Shown one piece after another: positions 12,437 to 12,504 of a DNA stretch of 12,504 nt. Source of the stretch: UBA10677 sp045654245 (GTDB taxonomy: Bacteria; Bacillota; Clostridia; Christensenellales; Pumilibacteraceae); contig JAZOMX010000039.1 in assembly GCA_045654245.1 (NCBI GenBank), positions 1 to 12,504 on the forward strand, in the 5' to 3' direction. Below the pieces are notes generated by a model. It was not told where the DNA came from. It was given only the letters and a program-made list of their open reading frames with translations, and searched no databases. Made by a program: the position numbers and the translations under genes. Position 1 is the first letter of the stretch. Each line of letters opens with the position of its first letter.

Positions 12437-12477
12437 AAAAAAATAACGACAACTTATCGAGTTGTCGTTATTTTTTT
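12437..12477 (+). terminator. Terminator of the tRNA pair
   Basis: An 18-bp perfect stem (12437-12454 with 12460-12477) around a TATCG loop, ending in seven T. It starts directly after the CCA of tRNA-Glu, the same tRNA-then-hairpin arrangement as tRNA-Arg. A-rich on the other side, so it could work in both directions. Confidence 0.92.
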
Positions 12478-12504
12478 GCTAACCTCTCGTGATTAGATAG
12501 AAAA

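Overview
The window looks like chromosomal DNA of a low-to-mid GC Firmicute, most likely an uncultured Clostridia-class anaerobe. The pointers are strong AAGGAG/GGAGG ribosome binding sites, sigma-A promoters that repeatedly match TTGACA-17-TATAAT exactly, U-tailed hairpin terminators, a Na+-pumping decarboxylase beta/small-subunit pair, a C_GCAxxG_C_C redox protein and a GNAT_C-type acyltransferase-like protein. Species cannot be named from sequence alone. No phage, transposase, integrase, CRISPR or plasmid gene is visible.

Layout. (1) Positions 1-454 hold tRNA-Arg(ACG) on the minus strand. Downstream of it (to the left) is a non-coding cluster in which the tRNA 3' end plus a terminator hairpin recurs twice, separated by hairpin-rich DNA, including a 94-bp perfect direct repeat. 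(2) Positions 550-2418, minus strand: a C_GCAxxG_C_C family gene, then an OadG-like 56-residue membrane peptide translated with an OadB/GcdB sodium pump subunit. (3) Positions 2700-5087, plus strand: a complete polar amino acid ABC importer (lipoprotein, permease, ATPase) with overlapping or abutting genes, read divergently from oadB. (4) Positions 5143-5961, plus strand: a Cof-type HAD phosphatase, ending at a terminator shared with the convergent unit. (5) Positions 6025-7721, minus strand: a PepV-like M20 dipeptidase followed by a thioredoxin. (6) Positions 7859-9746, plus strand: gltX and rpiB. (7) Positions 9911-12125, plus strand: an M20D amidohydrolase and a GNAT_C acyltransferase-like gene, 4 bp apart. 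(8) Positions 12279-12436, plus strand: tRNA-Met and tRNA-Glu with one promoter and one terminator.

The protein genes suggest an amino-acid-using anaerobe: amino acid uptake (ABC importer), peptide and N-acyl-amino-acid breakdown (two M20 hydrolases), and sodium-motive energy from a carboxylic acid decarboxylase whose catalytic alpha subunit must lie elsewhere. Most of the window is ordinary housekeeping and metabolism. The least explained part is the tRNA-tail/hairpin cluster at 1-378. Secondary points are the face-to-face gltX/pepV promoters, possible operators between oadB and the ABC importer, an insertion in the ABC ATPase, and the hydrolase/acyltransferase gene pair.

Four start codons were moved or confirmed from ribosome binding sites: oadB at 2418, pepV at 7721, gltX at 7859, and a GTG start for the ABC ATPase at 4230.
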